Positions 1-5,173 of a stretch of 5,173 bases of DNA are shown piece after piece (the first letter of the stretch is position 1; every line of letters starts with the position of its first letter). The position numbers were made by a program, and so were the translations under genes. Under the pieces are notes generated by a model, which saw nothing but the letters and a program-made list of their open reading frames with translations, was not told the DNA's origin and searched no databases. Where the stretch lies: the NCBI GenBank assembly GCA_013151115.1, contig JAADIW010000053.1, positions 1 through 5,173 of the forward strand, written 5' to 3'. The stretch comes from Caldisericota bacterium. GTDB taxonomy: Bacteria > Bipolaricaulota > Bipolaricaulia > Bipolaricaulales > Bipolaricaulaceae.

Positions 1-2
1 TG

Positions 3-335
3 CTCGCCGTGGAGCGCAACTACGGGAGCCCGTGGGCCCGCCTCTTCGGGTTCCGGGAGCGGGTGCTCGCGGCGCGCCGTGGGGACGACCTCGCGGGGGT
101 CGTCCGGATCTCCTGGAACGCCTTCCAACCCGTCTGCTTCATGGGCGTGCCCCTGCTGCGGGACACGGACGCGTACCGTGCGCTCCTCGGATATGCCATC
201 GGGCTCATGAGGCGCGCCGGGAAGGACGAGCTCCACCTCGATCTCTGGGAAGATCAGGCGGGGGCGATGCGGATCCTCCGCGACCTCGGCGCCGAGGAGC
301 GGGGACGTTGGGCCTACATGATCAAGGCGCTGTGA
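3..335 (+). CDS. Probable GNAT-family N-acetyltransferase, C-terminal part (5' end outside window)
   Basis: The reading frame is open to the left edge (LAVERNYG...), so the GTG at base 9 need not be the start and this is most likely the last ~110 residues of a longer protein. The pattern is that of the C-terminal half of a GNAT acetyltransferase, an enzyme fold that moves an acyl group from acyl-CoA to an amine. A strand-like segment (ERVLAARRGDDLAGVVRI) is followed by a second strand, a helix (DAYRALLGYAIGLMRRAG), a strand (ELHLDLW), a helix holding AMRILRDLGAEE in the place of the usual 'A..LYeklGF', and a final strand (WAYMIKAL). The glycine-rich acyl-CoA loop (Q/RxxGxG/A) is not recognisable where expected, before the DAYRALLG helix, so the loop is degenerate or the assignment is wrong. 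The substrate cannot be told. The gene ends in TGA and converges on the minus-strand fusion gene, with 10 bp between stops. An alternative is another alpha/beta protein of unknown function. Confidence 0.5.
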   Translation, partial: LAVERNYGSPWARLFGFRERVLAARRGDDLAGVVRISWNAFQPVCFMGVPLLRDTDAYRALLGYAIGLMRRAGKDELHLDLWEDQAGAMRILRDLGAEERGRWAYMIKAL

Positions 336-366
336 GCGCCGCGCGCTAAGGCCCGGCCGCCGGGTC
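335..366. terminator. Two adjacent small hairpins at the convergent gene ends (weak bidirectional terminator candidate)
   Basis: Between and just past the two facing stop codons lie two short GC-only dyads. The first is AGCGC-CGC-GCGCT (335-347), with five pairs. The second is GGCCCGG-CCG-CCGGGTC (350-366), with seven pairs including one G-T, which sits inside the last codons of the minus-strand fusion gene. Neither is followed by a T tract on either strand, so a classical intrinsic terminator is not supported. In DNA this GC-rich, short dyads are also expected by chance. The position, where two converging transcripts must end, is the main argument. Confidence 0.25.
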
Positions 367-2460
367 CCAGGGCTCGCGGGCCAGGCGATCCTTGAGCTCC
401 GAGATGGGCGCCACCGGGGTGGGATCGACCCCGTTGAGAAGCGCGAGGTACGCGCTCGTCCAGTCCCCCAGGTAGAGGAGCGAGAGGGCCTGGGCCAGAC
501 CCCCCCCGCCCTCGCCGCGGAGCTCGAGGAACTCCAGCCCCCGGCGCCGCAGCACCCCCCTGAGGATCTCGACGCGCAGGGCCACCCGCGGGTGATCCCG
601 GGAGGTGCGCAGGAACACCCGAACGATCCCGGGGAACAGCTCGCCGGCGAGCTCGTATCCCACGATCTCGTTGTGGCAGAGTTCGGGGAGCTCCGCGGAG
701 AACGCCGGTTGCTTCGCGTTCTCGTTGATCTGGGTACGCCAGCGGAACGCGATGGGGGCCGTGGTGCCCGTGGCCCCGTAGATCACCGGGATCTTCCGCC
801 AGAGCCTCGCCGCGAGCTCCTGGGCCCGGTTGGGGGAAACGCGGGGGGAGAGCTCCCCCGCCATCCGGGAGAGGACGTCGAGGGCTTCCTCCAGGCCCTC
901 GGCCCGGAGCCCGAGCCCCTCCAGGGCCCCGAGCAGGGTGAAGAGGAGGTGCCCCAACGCAGCGCGTGGCTGGAAACCGCCCGGGATCCCGATCCAGGGG
1001 ATCCCCCGCTCCCGGCAGAGGTCCCTCAGCTTCCCCCCCGAGGAGATCCCCAACGCCCTGCGCGTGCGTCCGAGCCCCTGGAGGAACGCGGTCAGCGTCT
1101 CCTCGGTGTTCCCGGAGTAGCTCGCCCCGATGAGCAGCGTCTCCTCCCCGATGTAATCGGGCACCCGGTAGTCCCGTACGGTGATGTCCTCCACCCCCGG
1201 GAGGGCGAGGCCGAGGAGATCCCCGGTGATCGCCGATCCCCCCATCCCCACCACACAGATGCGCGTAAAGCCCTTGAGGCCCGCGGGAAGCCCGGCGGAC
1301 CGCCCCCGCTCCAGGGCCTCGCGGCACTGTTCCGGAAATCCCTCGATGGCCCCCAGCATCCCCCCGGTGTCGAGCCGGTAAAGTTCCGGCCAATCGTGTT
1401 CCCGGGCCGCGAACGCCCGGGCGATCTCCCGCACCTCCTGGGCCCGGTCTCGGCGGGCCACGAGGAGCGCCCCGGGGGCGTCCACCACCGCGAGGCCATC
1501 TACCCCCAGGAGCCCCACGCGCTTGCGCGTCAGGGAAAAGACGAGGCTCCCCTTGGCATCGCGGGCGACGAGTTCCGCGTTCGCGGCGGCGTTCCCCTGG
1601 GGGCTCTTCCGCGAGACCTCCCAGATGGCGTGCCAATCGCCCAGGTCGCTCCAGCCGAAGGAGACGGGGATGGTAGCGATCCGCTCCGCCTTCTCCATCA
1701 CCCCGTAGTCGATGGAGGTCCCCTCCGCCCCGGCGTAGGCCGCCCGCACCGCCTCCGCGAACGAGGGCTCACCGATGTGCTCCCGCAGGCGGGCGAGGCC
1801 CGCCGCGAGCCCCGGCAGGTGCCGCTCGATCTCCTCGAGGATCCGGGAGAACCGCCAGATGAAGATCCCGGAGTTCCAGAAGAAGTTCCCCCGGGAGAGG
1901 TAGGCCTCGGCGGTCGCGCGGTCCGGCTTCTCCACGAAGCGCCGCGCGCGGTGGACCGTGTAGCCCTCGGCCGTGAACAGGGGCTCGCCCCCCTCGATGT
2001 AGCCGTAGCCGGTGGCGGGGTAGGTGGGACGGATCCCCAGGGTCACCAGGTACCCCTCCTCCGCCGCCCGCGCCGCCGCGCGGAGCGCCCTCCGGAAGGC
2101 CTCCTCGTCCTCGATGCGGTGATCCGCGGGGAGCACGACCATGATCCCCTCGGGATCACGGGCCCCGAGCAGGAGGGCCGCGAGCCCCACCGCCGGGGCG
2201 GTGTTCTTCCCGTAGGGCTCCAGGATCAGCTGTTCCGGGGGAAGCCCGAGCTCCGCCCCCAGGGCCTCGGCGAGCTCCCCGGTGGCGACGAGGTAGATCC
2301 CCTCCGCGCCCACGAGGGGCAGGACCCGCTCGTAGGTGGCCCGGATCAGCGTCCTCCCGTTACCCCCGAAGGGGAGGAGGGGCTTCGGCCGCGCCAGGGT
2401 CGCGGGCCAAAGCCGCTCCCCCTTCCCCCCCGCCAATATCACCGCGTACGTTCCCGCCAT
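346..2460 (-). CDS. Fusion: mannose-1-phosphate guanylyltransferase + bifunctional phosphoglucose/phosphomannose isomerase (SIS type)
   Basis: The 704-aa cytoplasmic enzyme has two complete domains in one uninterrupted frame. Residues 1-355 match ManC-type GDP-mannose pyrophosphorylase (Man-1-P + GTP to GDP-mannose + PPi): ILAGGKGERLWP (8-19), PKPLLPF (25-31), EPYGKNTAPA (81-90), PADH (111-114), FVEKP (175-179), FFWNSGIF (193-200), IDYGVMEK (250-257) and WSDLGDW (270-276). Residues ~358-704 match the bacterial/archaeal PGI/PMI family, which interconverts fructose-6-P with glucose-6-P and mannose-6-P: MLGAIEGFPEQ (368-378), GMGGSAI (405-411), SYSGNTEET (447-455), FQPRAALG (496-503), INENAK (578-583), ELPELCHNE (590-598) and LGDWTSAYLALLNGVDPTP ending at 682. 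By family knowledge Glu580, His596 (16 residues apart, as I recall for the Pyrobaculum aerophilum enzyme's catalytic Glu/His) and a C-terminal Lys, probably 690, are catalytic. The usual Asn before that His is Cys595. Each half is of normal family length with almost no linker. A phosphomannomutase, needed between the two steps, is not in the window. The ATG at 2460 is preferred over GTG 2475. The gene lies 35 bp after gatB on the same strand. Confidence 0.93.
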   Translation of the reverse strand: MAGTYAVILAGGKGERLWPATLARPKPLLPFGGNGRTLIRATYERVLPLVGAEGIYLVATGELAEALGAELGLPPEQLILEPYGKNTAPAVGLAALLLGARDPEGIMVVLPADHRIEDEEAFRRALRAAARAAEEGYLVTLGIRPTYPATGYGYIEGGEPLFTAEGYTVHRARRFVEKPDRATAEAYLSRGNFFWNSGIFIWRFSRILEEIERHLPGLAAGLARLREHIGEPSFAEAVRAAYAGAEGTSIDYGVMEKAERIATIPVSFGWSDLGDWHAIWEVSRKSPQGNAAANAELVARDAKGSLVFSLTRKRVGLLGVDGLAVVDAPGALLVARRDRAQEVREIARAFAAREHDWPELYRLDTGGMLGAIEGFPEQCREALERGRSAGLPAGLKGFTRICVVGMGGSAITGDLLGLALPGVEDITVRDYRVPDYIGEETLLIGASYSGNTEETLTAFLQGLGRTRRALGISSGGKLRDLCRERGIPWIGIPGGFQPRAALGHLLFTLLGALEGLGLRAEGLEEALDVLSRMAGELSPRVSPNRAQELAARLWRKIPVIYGATGTTAPIAFRWRTQINENAKQPAFSAELPELCHNEIVGYELAGELFPGIVRVFLRTSRDHPRVALRVEILRGVLRRRGLEFLELRGEGGGGLAQALSLLYLGDWTSAYLALLNGVDPTPVAPISELKDRLAREPWDPAAGP

Positions 2461-2463
2461 GAT

Positions 2464-2470
2464 CCCTCCC
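2464..2470 (-). promoter_or_regulatory. Shine-Dalgarno site that decides the start of the fusion gene
   Basis: Read on the minus strand, GGGAGGG is followed by ATC and then ATG (2460). This G-rich Shine-Dalgarno-like stretch sits three to five bases before the ATG. That is slightly close but acceptable, and the protein then begins MAGTYAVILAGGKGE, the usual spacing before the nucleotidyltransferase signature. The upstream in-frame GTG (2475) would add only MTGGI and would place this G-rich site inside the gene. Its own upstream sequence (GAGAAGCGC) is a poorer match. Confidence 0.6.
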
Positions 2471-2495
2471 GTCACGCGCTTCTCGGTGGGGAAAC

Positions 2496-3899
2496 TCAGT
2501 TCGCGCCGAGGATCTCCAGGAAGATGCGGGATAGCCGCTTCGCGTCGGCACGACCCTTGGTCTTCCGCATCGCCTGGCCCACGAGGAAACCGATCGCCTG
2601 CTTTTTCCCGGCGCGGAAGTCCTCCACCGCCTTGGGGTTCTCCGCCACCACCTCCTCGGCCACGCGGCGGAGCTCCTCCTCATCCGAGAGGAGGGAAAGC
2701 CCCCGCTCCTCCACGATCTCCAGGGGGTCCCTCCCCGAAGCGATCGCCTCCTCCAGGGCCTCCTTGGCGTTCGTCCGCGAGATCTTCCCCGACCGGACCG
2801 CCGTGATGAGCCGCCCAAGGGCCTCCGCCCCTATCGGGGGGGACTCCCCCTTCCAGTAGCTGAGGATCTCGGAGAGGACCCAACCCGCGGCCTCCCCGGG
2901 ATCGCCACAGGCGCGGACCACCTCCTCGTAGTAGTCGGCCCGGGCCGGCTCCTCGATGAGGATCCCGGCGTCCTTCCCCGAGAGCCCGTACTCCCGTACG
3001 AACCGCTCCTCCCGCTCCCAGGGGAGCTCCGGCATCTCCCGCTCCACCCGCTCGAGCCACTCCCGGGTGACCACCAAGGGCACGAGGTCCGGCTCGGGGA
3101 AGTAGCGGTAATCGTGGGCCTCCTCCTTGGCCCGCTGGAGCACGAGGCGCCCCGCGTGTTCGTCCCAGCCGAAGGTGACTTGCTCCACCGTCCCGCCCCG
3201 GGAGAGGAGCGCCCGCTGCCTCTCCTCCTCGGCGGCGAGGGCCCGCTCCACCGCGCGGAAGGAGTTCAGGTTCTTGATCTCCGTCTTCGTCCCCATCGTC
3301 CCATCGACGGAGATGGAGATGTTGGCGTCGCAGCGCAGCTCCCCCTTCTCCATGTCCGCGTCCGATACCCGGAGGTGACGCAGGAGGGTCCGCAGGGCGC
3401 GGAGGAACTCCCGGGCCTCCTTGGGGGAGCGGATGTCGGGCTCGGTCACGATCTCGATGAGGGGCACCCCGCAGCGGTTCATGTCCACCCGCGCCCCGTC
3501 GTCGGTGTGGATGAGCTTCCCCGCGTCCTCCTCCAGGTGCATCTCGCGGACGCGCACGGTGCGCTCCTCGTCGTCGACGCGGAACCGGAGCGCCCCCCCG
3601 AGCGCCAGGGGAAACTCCCGCTGGGTGATCTGGTAGCCCTTGGGGAGGTCGGGGTAGAAGTAGTTCTTGCGATCGAACCGGGAGATCTCCTGGACCCGGG
3701 CCCCCAGGGCCAGCGCCACCCGCAGGGCGAGCTCCACCGCGCGCCGGTTGAGGACCGGCAGGGCCCCGGGCATCCCCAGGCACACGGGACACGTGAGGGT
3801 GTTGGGCGGGGCCGCGAAGTAATCGGCGCTACAGCCGCAGAATAGCTTCGTCCTGGTCTTGAGTTGCACGTGGATCTCGAGACCGATCACCGTACGCAT
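2496..3899 (-). CDS. gatB: Aspartyl/glutamyl-tRNA(Asn/Gln) amidotransferase subunit B
   Basis: This 467-residue protein is full length for GatB, the tRNA-binding kinase subunit of the GatCAB amidotransferase. The complex phosphorylates the side chain of misacylated Glu-tRNA(Gln) or Asp-tRNA(Asn) and replaces it with an amide, using ammonia from GatA. Visible marks are the N-terminal MRTVIGLEIHVQLKT (1-15); four cysteines C21, C23, C37 and C40 in a CxC...CxxC arrangement typical of zinc-binding GatB proteins; RKNYFYPDLPKGYQITQ (77-93); the family signature VDMNRCGVPLIEIVTEPD (138-155); LRCDANISI (188-196); KTEIKNLNSF (205-214); and HDYRYFPEPDL (262-272). The C-terminal tail/YqeY-like tRNA-binding region runs from about 320 to 467 and includes KISRTNAKE and GQAMRKTKGRAD. 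The same frame stays open upstream to 4328, but those residues are a shadow of the next gene, and homology begins at this ATG. No gatA or gatC lies in the window. The gene sits 44 bp after the stop of the exported-protein gene and 35 bp before the fusion gene. Confidence 0.97.
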   Translation of the reverse strand: MRTVIGLEIHVQLKTRTKLFCGCSADYFAAPPNTLTCPVCLGMPGALPVLNRRAVELALRVALALGARVQEISRFDRKNYFYPDLPKGYQITQREFPLALGGALRFRVDDEERTVRVREMHLEEDAGKLIHTDDGARVDMNRCGVPLIEIVTEPDIRSPKEAREFLRALRTLLRHLRVSDADMEKGELRCDANISISVDGTMGTKTEIKNLNSFRAVERALAAEEERQRALLSRGGTVEQVTFGWDEHAGRLVLQRAKEEAHDYRYFPEPDLVPLVVTREWLERVEREMPELPWEREERFVREYGLSGKDAGILIEEPARADYYEEVVRACGDPGEAAGWVLSEILSYWKGESPPIGAEALGRLITAVRSGKISRTNAKEALEEAIASGRDPLEIVEERGLSLLSDEEELRRVAEEVVAENPKAVEDFRAGKKQAIGFLVGQAMRKTKGRADAKRLSRIFLEILGAN

Positions 3900-3908
3900 C
3901 GGGTAACG

Positions 3909-3914
3909 AGTATA
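3909..3914 (-). promoter_or_regulatory. Candidate -10 box of a near-leaderless gatB promoter
   Basis: On the minus strand TATACT (five of six bases match TATAAT) lies in the only AT-rich patch of the region, ending 9 bases before the gatB ATG. Transcription would be expected to start about 1-4 bases before that ATG, giving an almost leaderless mRNA. In agreement, no Shine-Dalgarno sequence precedes the ATG: the minus-strand bases there are CTCGTTACCCG, and the upstream CCTCC is anti-Shine-Dalgarno in sense. Seventeen bases further upstream is GGGAAA (3932-3937), only a 3/6 match to TTGACA, so a -35 element is weak or absent. This is inference from sequence alone. Confidence 0.4.
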
Positions 3915-3916
3915 AA

Positions 3917-3940
3917 GGAGGTCGGGGGCAGTTTCCCTCC
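3917..3940 (-). terminator. Weak hairpin with short T run after the exported-protein gene
   Basis: Just past the TAA of the 331-aa gene, the minus strand reads GGAGG, a 14-base spacer, CCTCC, then TTTAT. This is a five-pair stem with a large loop and only a short T stretch. It could weakly end the upstream transcript before the gatB promoter candidate, which overlaps it. The stem is short and the loop long, so it is at best an attenuating element. Confidence 0.2.
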
Positions 3941-3943
3941 GGG

Positions 3944-4939
3944 TTAGCCGCCCCCCTCCCATTCGGCGATGAGGACATCGAGGTCCGCCCGGGTGAGGGA
4001 ACGGCAGGCGAACGGGACCCTCTTCCCCAGGTGGGCGATGGCCCAGAGCAGGCGCTCGTAGGTCACGCCGCCCCCGCGCGAGAGGTCGAGATCCCCGTCC
4101 CCGACGCACCAGTGACGTACCACCTCGCGGGGATCGAGGCAGCCCCGCACCTCCACGGTGAGGGTCTCGCGGATCCCGAGGGAGGGGATATGGATCGGGA
4201 TCTCGTGGGGACCCGCGGCATCCGCGGGGATCTCCAGGACGAGCTCCAATTCCGCGGGCGTCCCGGCGTACACCGGGAGGGCACACGGCAACGCCTCGAG
4301 GCACGGGCCTCGGATCCTCATGGCCCATCCGGCCGGGAGCTCCGCGGTCAGGCGGAACTCGGGGAGATCCACGGGGGAGAGGACGCGCGCCACGACGAGG
4401 AAGGGGCGCCCCGGCAGGGCGGCCGAGGCCGTGGGGGAGAACTCGAGCGAGACCAAGGTGACGGTGCGGCGTTCACCCGGGGCCAGATCCAGCTCCCGCG
4501 TGACCCGTCCCCCGGCGGGGAACTCGGCCGTCAGCACATGGGTCCCGGGATCGAGGACGAACCAGCACGTGCCGGTCCCGTCCGCCACGCGGACCCCGGC
4601 GCCCACCGAACACCTCATCCCCGCGGCGCCGCGCGCGATGAGGATCGCGCGGTCATCGGGCACACGTAGGAAGGAGATGCACTCCGCGCCGGCGTCGAGG
4701 TACCACGGGCCCAGGGGGGCATCGGTGGGGAAGGTCCCGGCCCAGCGGGTCCTCCCGTCCGGGAGCGCCGTCCCATCCCATCGGAGCTCGTAGGGCCTCG
4801 CCCCGTGGAACGCCCGCGGCGGCCCCCCTTCCATCACCACCTCCACCGGCTCGTGGGCGAAGATGACGGGCGGGGGGAGATCGGCGCCGATCCCCCCGAC
4901 CGCCCACAGGAGCCCCACGAGGAGCGCGAGGGATCTCAT
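3944..4939 (-). CDS. Exported multi-domain protein with PEGA-like and beta-sandwich regions and a dockerin-like C-terminal module
   Basis: I do not recognise the 331-aa product as a named family. Residues 1-19 (MRSLALLVGLLWAVGGIGA) form a Sec signal peptide with a likely cut after GIGA, and no lipobox Cys or later membrane segment is seen. Mature segments, all beta-rich: ~20-107 unassigned; ~108-163 resembling a PEGA/carboxypeptidase-regulatory repeat (VLDPGTHVLTAEFPAGG, then ELDLAPGERRTVTLV); ~170-266 resembling an NEW3/DUF11-type sandwich (FRLTAELPAGWAMRI, ELELVLEIPADAAGPHEI). Residues ~267-331 differ: an Asp-rich loop GDGDLD (280-285), a helix (TYERLLWAIAHLG), and a second helix (TRADLDVLIAEWE) ending the protein. 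The whole chain has eight cysteines (87, 110, 125, 213, 219, 267, 278, 312), so disulphides are possible. The ATG at 4939 overlaps the TGA of the upstream gene (ATGA) and has no Shine-Dalgarno of its own, suggesting coupled translation. It probably works outside the cytoplasmic membrane, as a structural or binding protein rather than an enzyme; that is inference. Confidence 0.8.
   Translation of the reverse strand: MRSLALLVGLLWAVGGIGADLPPPVIFAHEPVEVVMEGGPPRAFHGARPYELRWDGTALPDGRTRWAGTFPTDAPLGPWYLDAGAECISFLRVPDDRAILIARGAAGMRCSVGAGVRVADGTGTCWFVLDPGTHVLTAEFPAGGRVTRELDLAPGERRTVTLVSLEFSPTASAALPGRPFLVVARVLSPVDLPEFRLTAELPAGWAMRIRGPCLEALPCALPVYAGTPAELELVLEIPADAAGPHEIPIHIPSLGIRETLTVEVRGCLDPREVVRHWCVGDGDLDLSRGGGVTYERLLWAIAHLGKRVPFACRSLTRADLDVLIAEWEGGG
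4936..4939 (-). promoter_or_regulatory. ATGA stop/start overlap (translational coupling site)
   Basis: The TGA ending the upstream partial gene and the ATG of the exported-protein gene share the four bases ATGA on the minus strand. The bases before it (ATACCTCCTGGTATACCTGCA) contain no Shine-Dalgarno match, so the downstream start most likely relies on ribosomes ending the upstream gene. Confidence 0.7.
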
Positions 4940-5173
4940 TGCAGGTATACCAGGAGGTATGTGCTATCGGCGGGGTAGTCCGGGTCCTCGTAGTAGATCC
5001 AGATCACATCGCCGCTCCCGGCCCCGAGATCGGCGGGATCCACGGCGAAGGTGTGGCCGCCCTCGCCCCGTTCCACCTCGATCTGCCGGGGGCACCCCTT
5101 CCCGATCTTCCCCGCGTACACCACGGGGTCGGGATCGTCGGCCGCGTGGAGGAGCTTGAAGTGTAGAACCACC
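4936..5173 (-). CDS. Unrecognised protein, C-terminal 78+ residues (5' end outside window)
   Basis: The frame runs open off the right edge. The GTG at 5172 is at the very boundary and there is no room to see a start, so it is treated as a 3' fragment. The visible part reads VLHFKLLHAADDPDPVVYAGKIGKGCPRQ through to DVIWIYYEDPDYPADSTYLLVYLQ. It is rich in Asp, Tyr and Val, with alternating hydrophobic strands (FKLLH, HTFAV, DVIWIYY, TYLLVYLQ), so it is probably an all-beta domain. One cysteine is present and no transmembrane segment is seen. No family is recognised. The four-base overlap with the exported-protein gene places both in one transcript, and the partner's signal peptide makes an envelope or secreted role possible but unproven. 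Confidence 0.65.
   Translation of the reverse strand, partial: VVLHFKLLHAADDPDPVVYAGKIGKGCPRQIEVERGEGGHTFAVDPADLGAGSGDVIWIYYEDPDYPADSTYLLVYLQ

Noticed and set aside
314..1636. Minus-strand open frame of 440 codons overlapping the isomerase half
   Set aside because: It is in another frame of the fusion gene. The product is low-complexity Gly/Arg/Pro and has no start context; it is a composition shadow.
592..2859. Plus-strand open frame of 755 codons covering most of the fusion gene and the end of gatB
   Set aside because: It is antisense to two genes with clear family motifs. Its product is Pro/Arg/Gly-rich with no recognisable motif, and long stop-free antisense frames are expected at this GC content.
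2680..3792. Minus-strand 370-codon open frame inside gatB
   Set aside because: It is an alternative frame of a confidently identified gene, with Gly/Pro/Arg-rich shadow composition and no motifs.
3114..3845. Plus-strand 243-codon open frame opposite gatB
   Set aside because: It is antisense to conserved GatB motifs, with no domain pattern and no plausible ribosome-binding site.
3914..3922. Perfect plus-strand Shine-Dalgarno match AAAGGAGGT
   Set aside because: No ATG, GTG or TTG follows at a usable distance and no plus-strand gene starts there. The match is a by-product of the minus-strand CCTCC/TATACT region.
3900..4328. Possible 143-residue N-terminal extension of GatB
   Set aside because: The frame is open, but these residues overlap the exported-protein gene in another frame and have Arg/Pro-rich shadow composition. 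GatB homology starts exactly at the ATG at 3899 and gives the normal family length.
4031..4793. Plus-strand open frames of about 210 codons opposite the exported-protein gene
   Set aside because: The minus-strand gene has a signal peptide, coherent beta-strand patterning and a coupled start. These frames are His/Gly/Arg-rich shadows.
4944..4951. Palindrome GGTATACC, possible operator or -10-like element before the exported-protein gene
   Set aside because: It lies within the coding end of the upstream gene, is short and single-copy, and is too close to the ATG to serve as a -10 box. Chance is sufficient.

Overview
The window is very GC-rich (roughly two thirds or more by eye), with G/C-ending codons throughout and almost no intergenic space. 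It reads as a chromosomal segment of a bacterium that makes Gln-tRNA and/or Asn-tRNA by transamidation, since it carries gatB. It gives no decisive taxonomic marker. A deep-branching, possibly thermophilic lineage such as Bipolaricaulota/Acetothermia or a Thermus-like group is a guess from composition and from the archaeal-type phosphoglucose/phosphomannose isomerase domain.

Layout: from the right edge, four genes run leftwards on the minus strand. They are (i) the 3' end of an unrecognised gene (4936-5173); (ii) a 331-aa exported protein with beta-sandwich-like domains and an Asp-rich, dockerin-like C-terminal module (3944-4939), whose ATG overlaps the stop of (i) as ATGA; (iii) gatB, subunit B of the Asp/Glu-tRNA amidotransferase (2496-3899), probably with its own near-leaderless promoter; and (iv) a 704-aa fusion enzyme (346-2460). 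At the left edge the 3' end of a probable GNAT acetyltransferase gene runs rightwards (3-335) and converges on the fusion gene with only 10 bp between the stop codons. No RNA genes, insertion sequences, CRISPR arrays or gene-free stretches over 300 bp are visible. The gaps are 10, 35 and 44 bp, plus one stop/start overlap.

The most notable item is the fusion gene. A complete mannose-1-phosphate guanylyltransferase (ManC type) is joined in frame to a complete SIS-fold bifunctional phosphoglucose/phosphomannose isomerase. The two halves would catalyse the first and last steps of fructose-6-P to GDP-mannose, leaving the phosphomannomutase step to another gene. This parallels the well-known type II PMI-GMP enzymes, but there the isomerase is an unrelated cupin domain. 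The window therefore suggests convergent assembly of the same pathway pairing from a different isomerase family. GDP-mannose would feed glycans, envelope polymers or mannosyl solutes. The adjacent exported-protein genes may be surface-related, but no functional link can be shown from this sequence. I see no evidence of a defence or mobile system.
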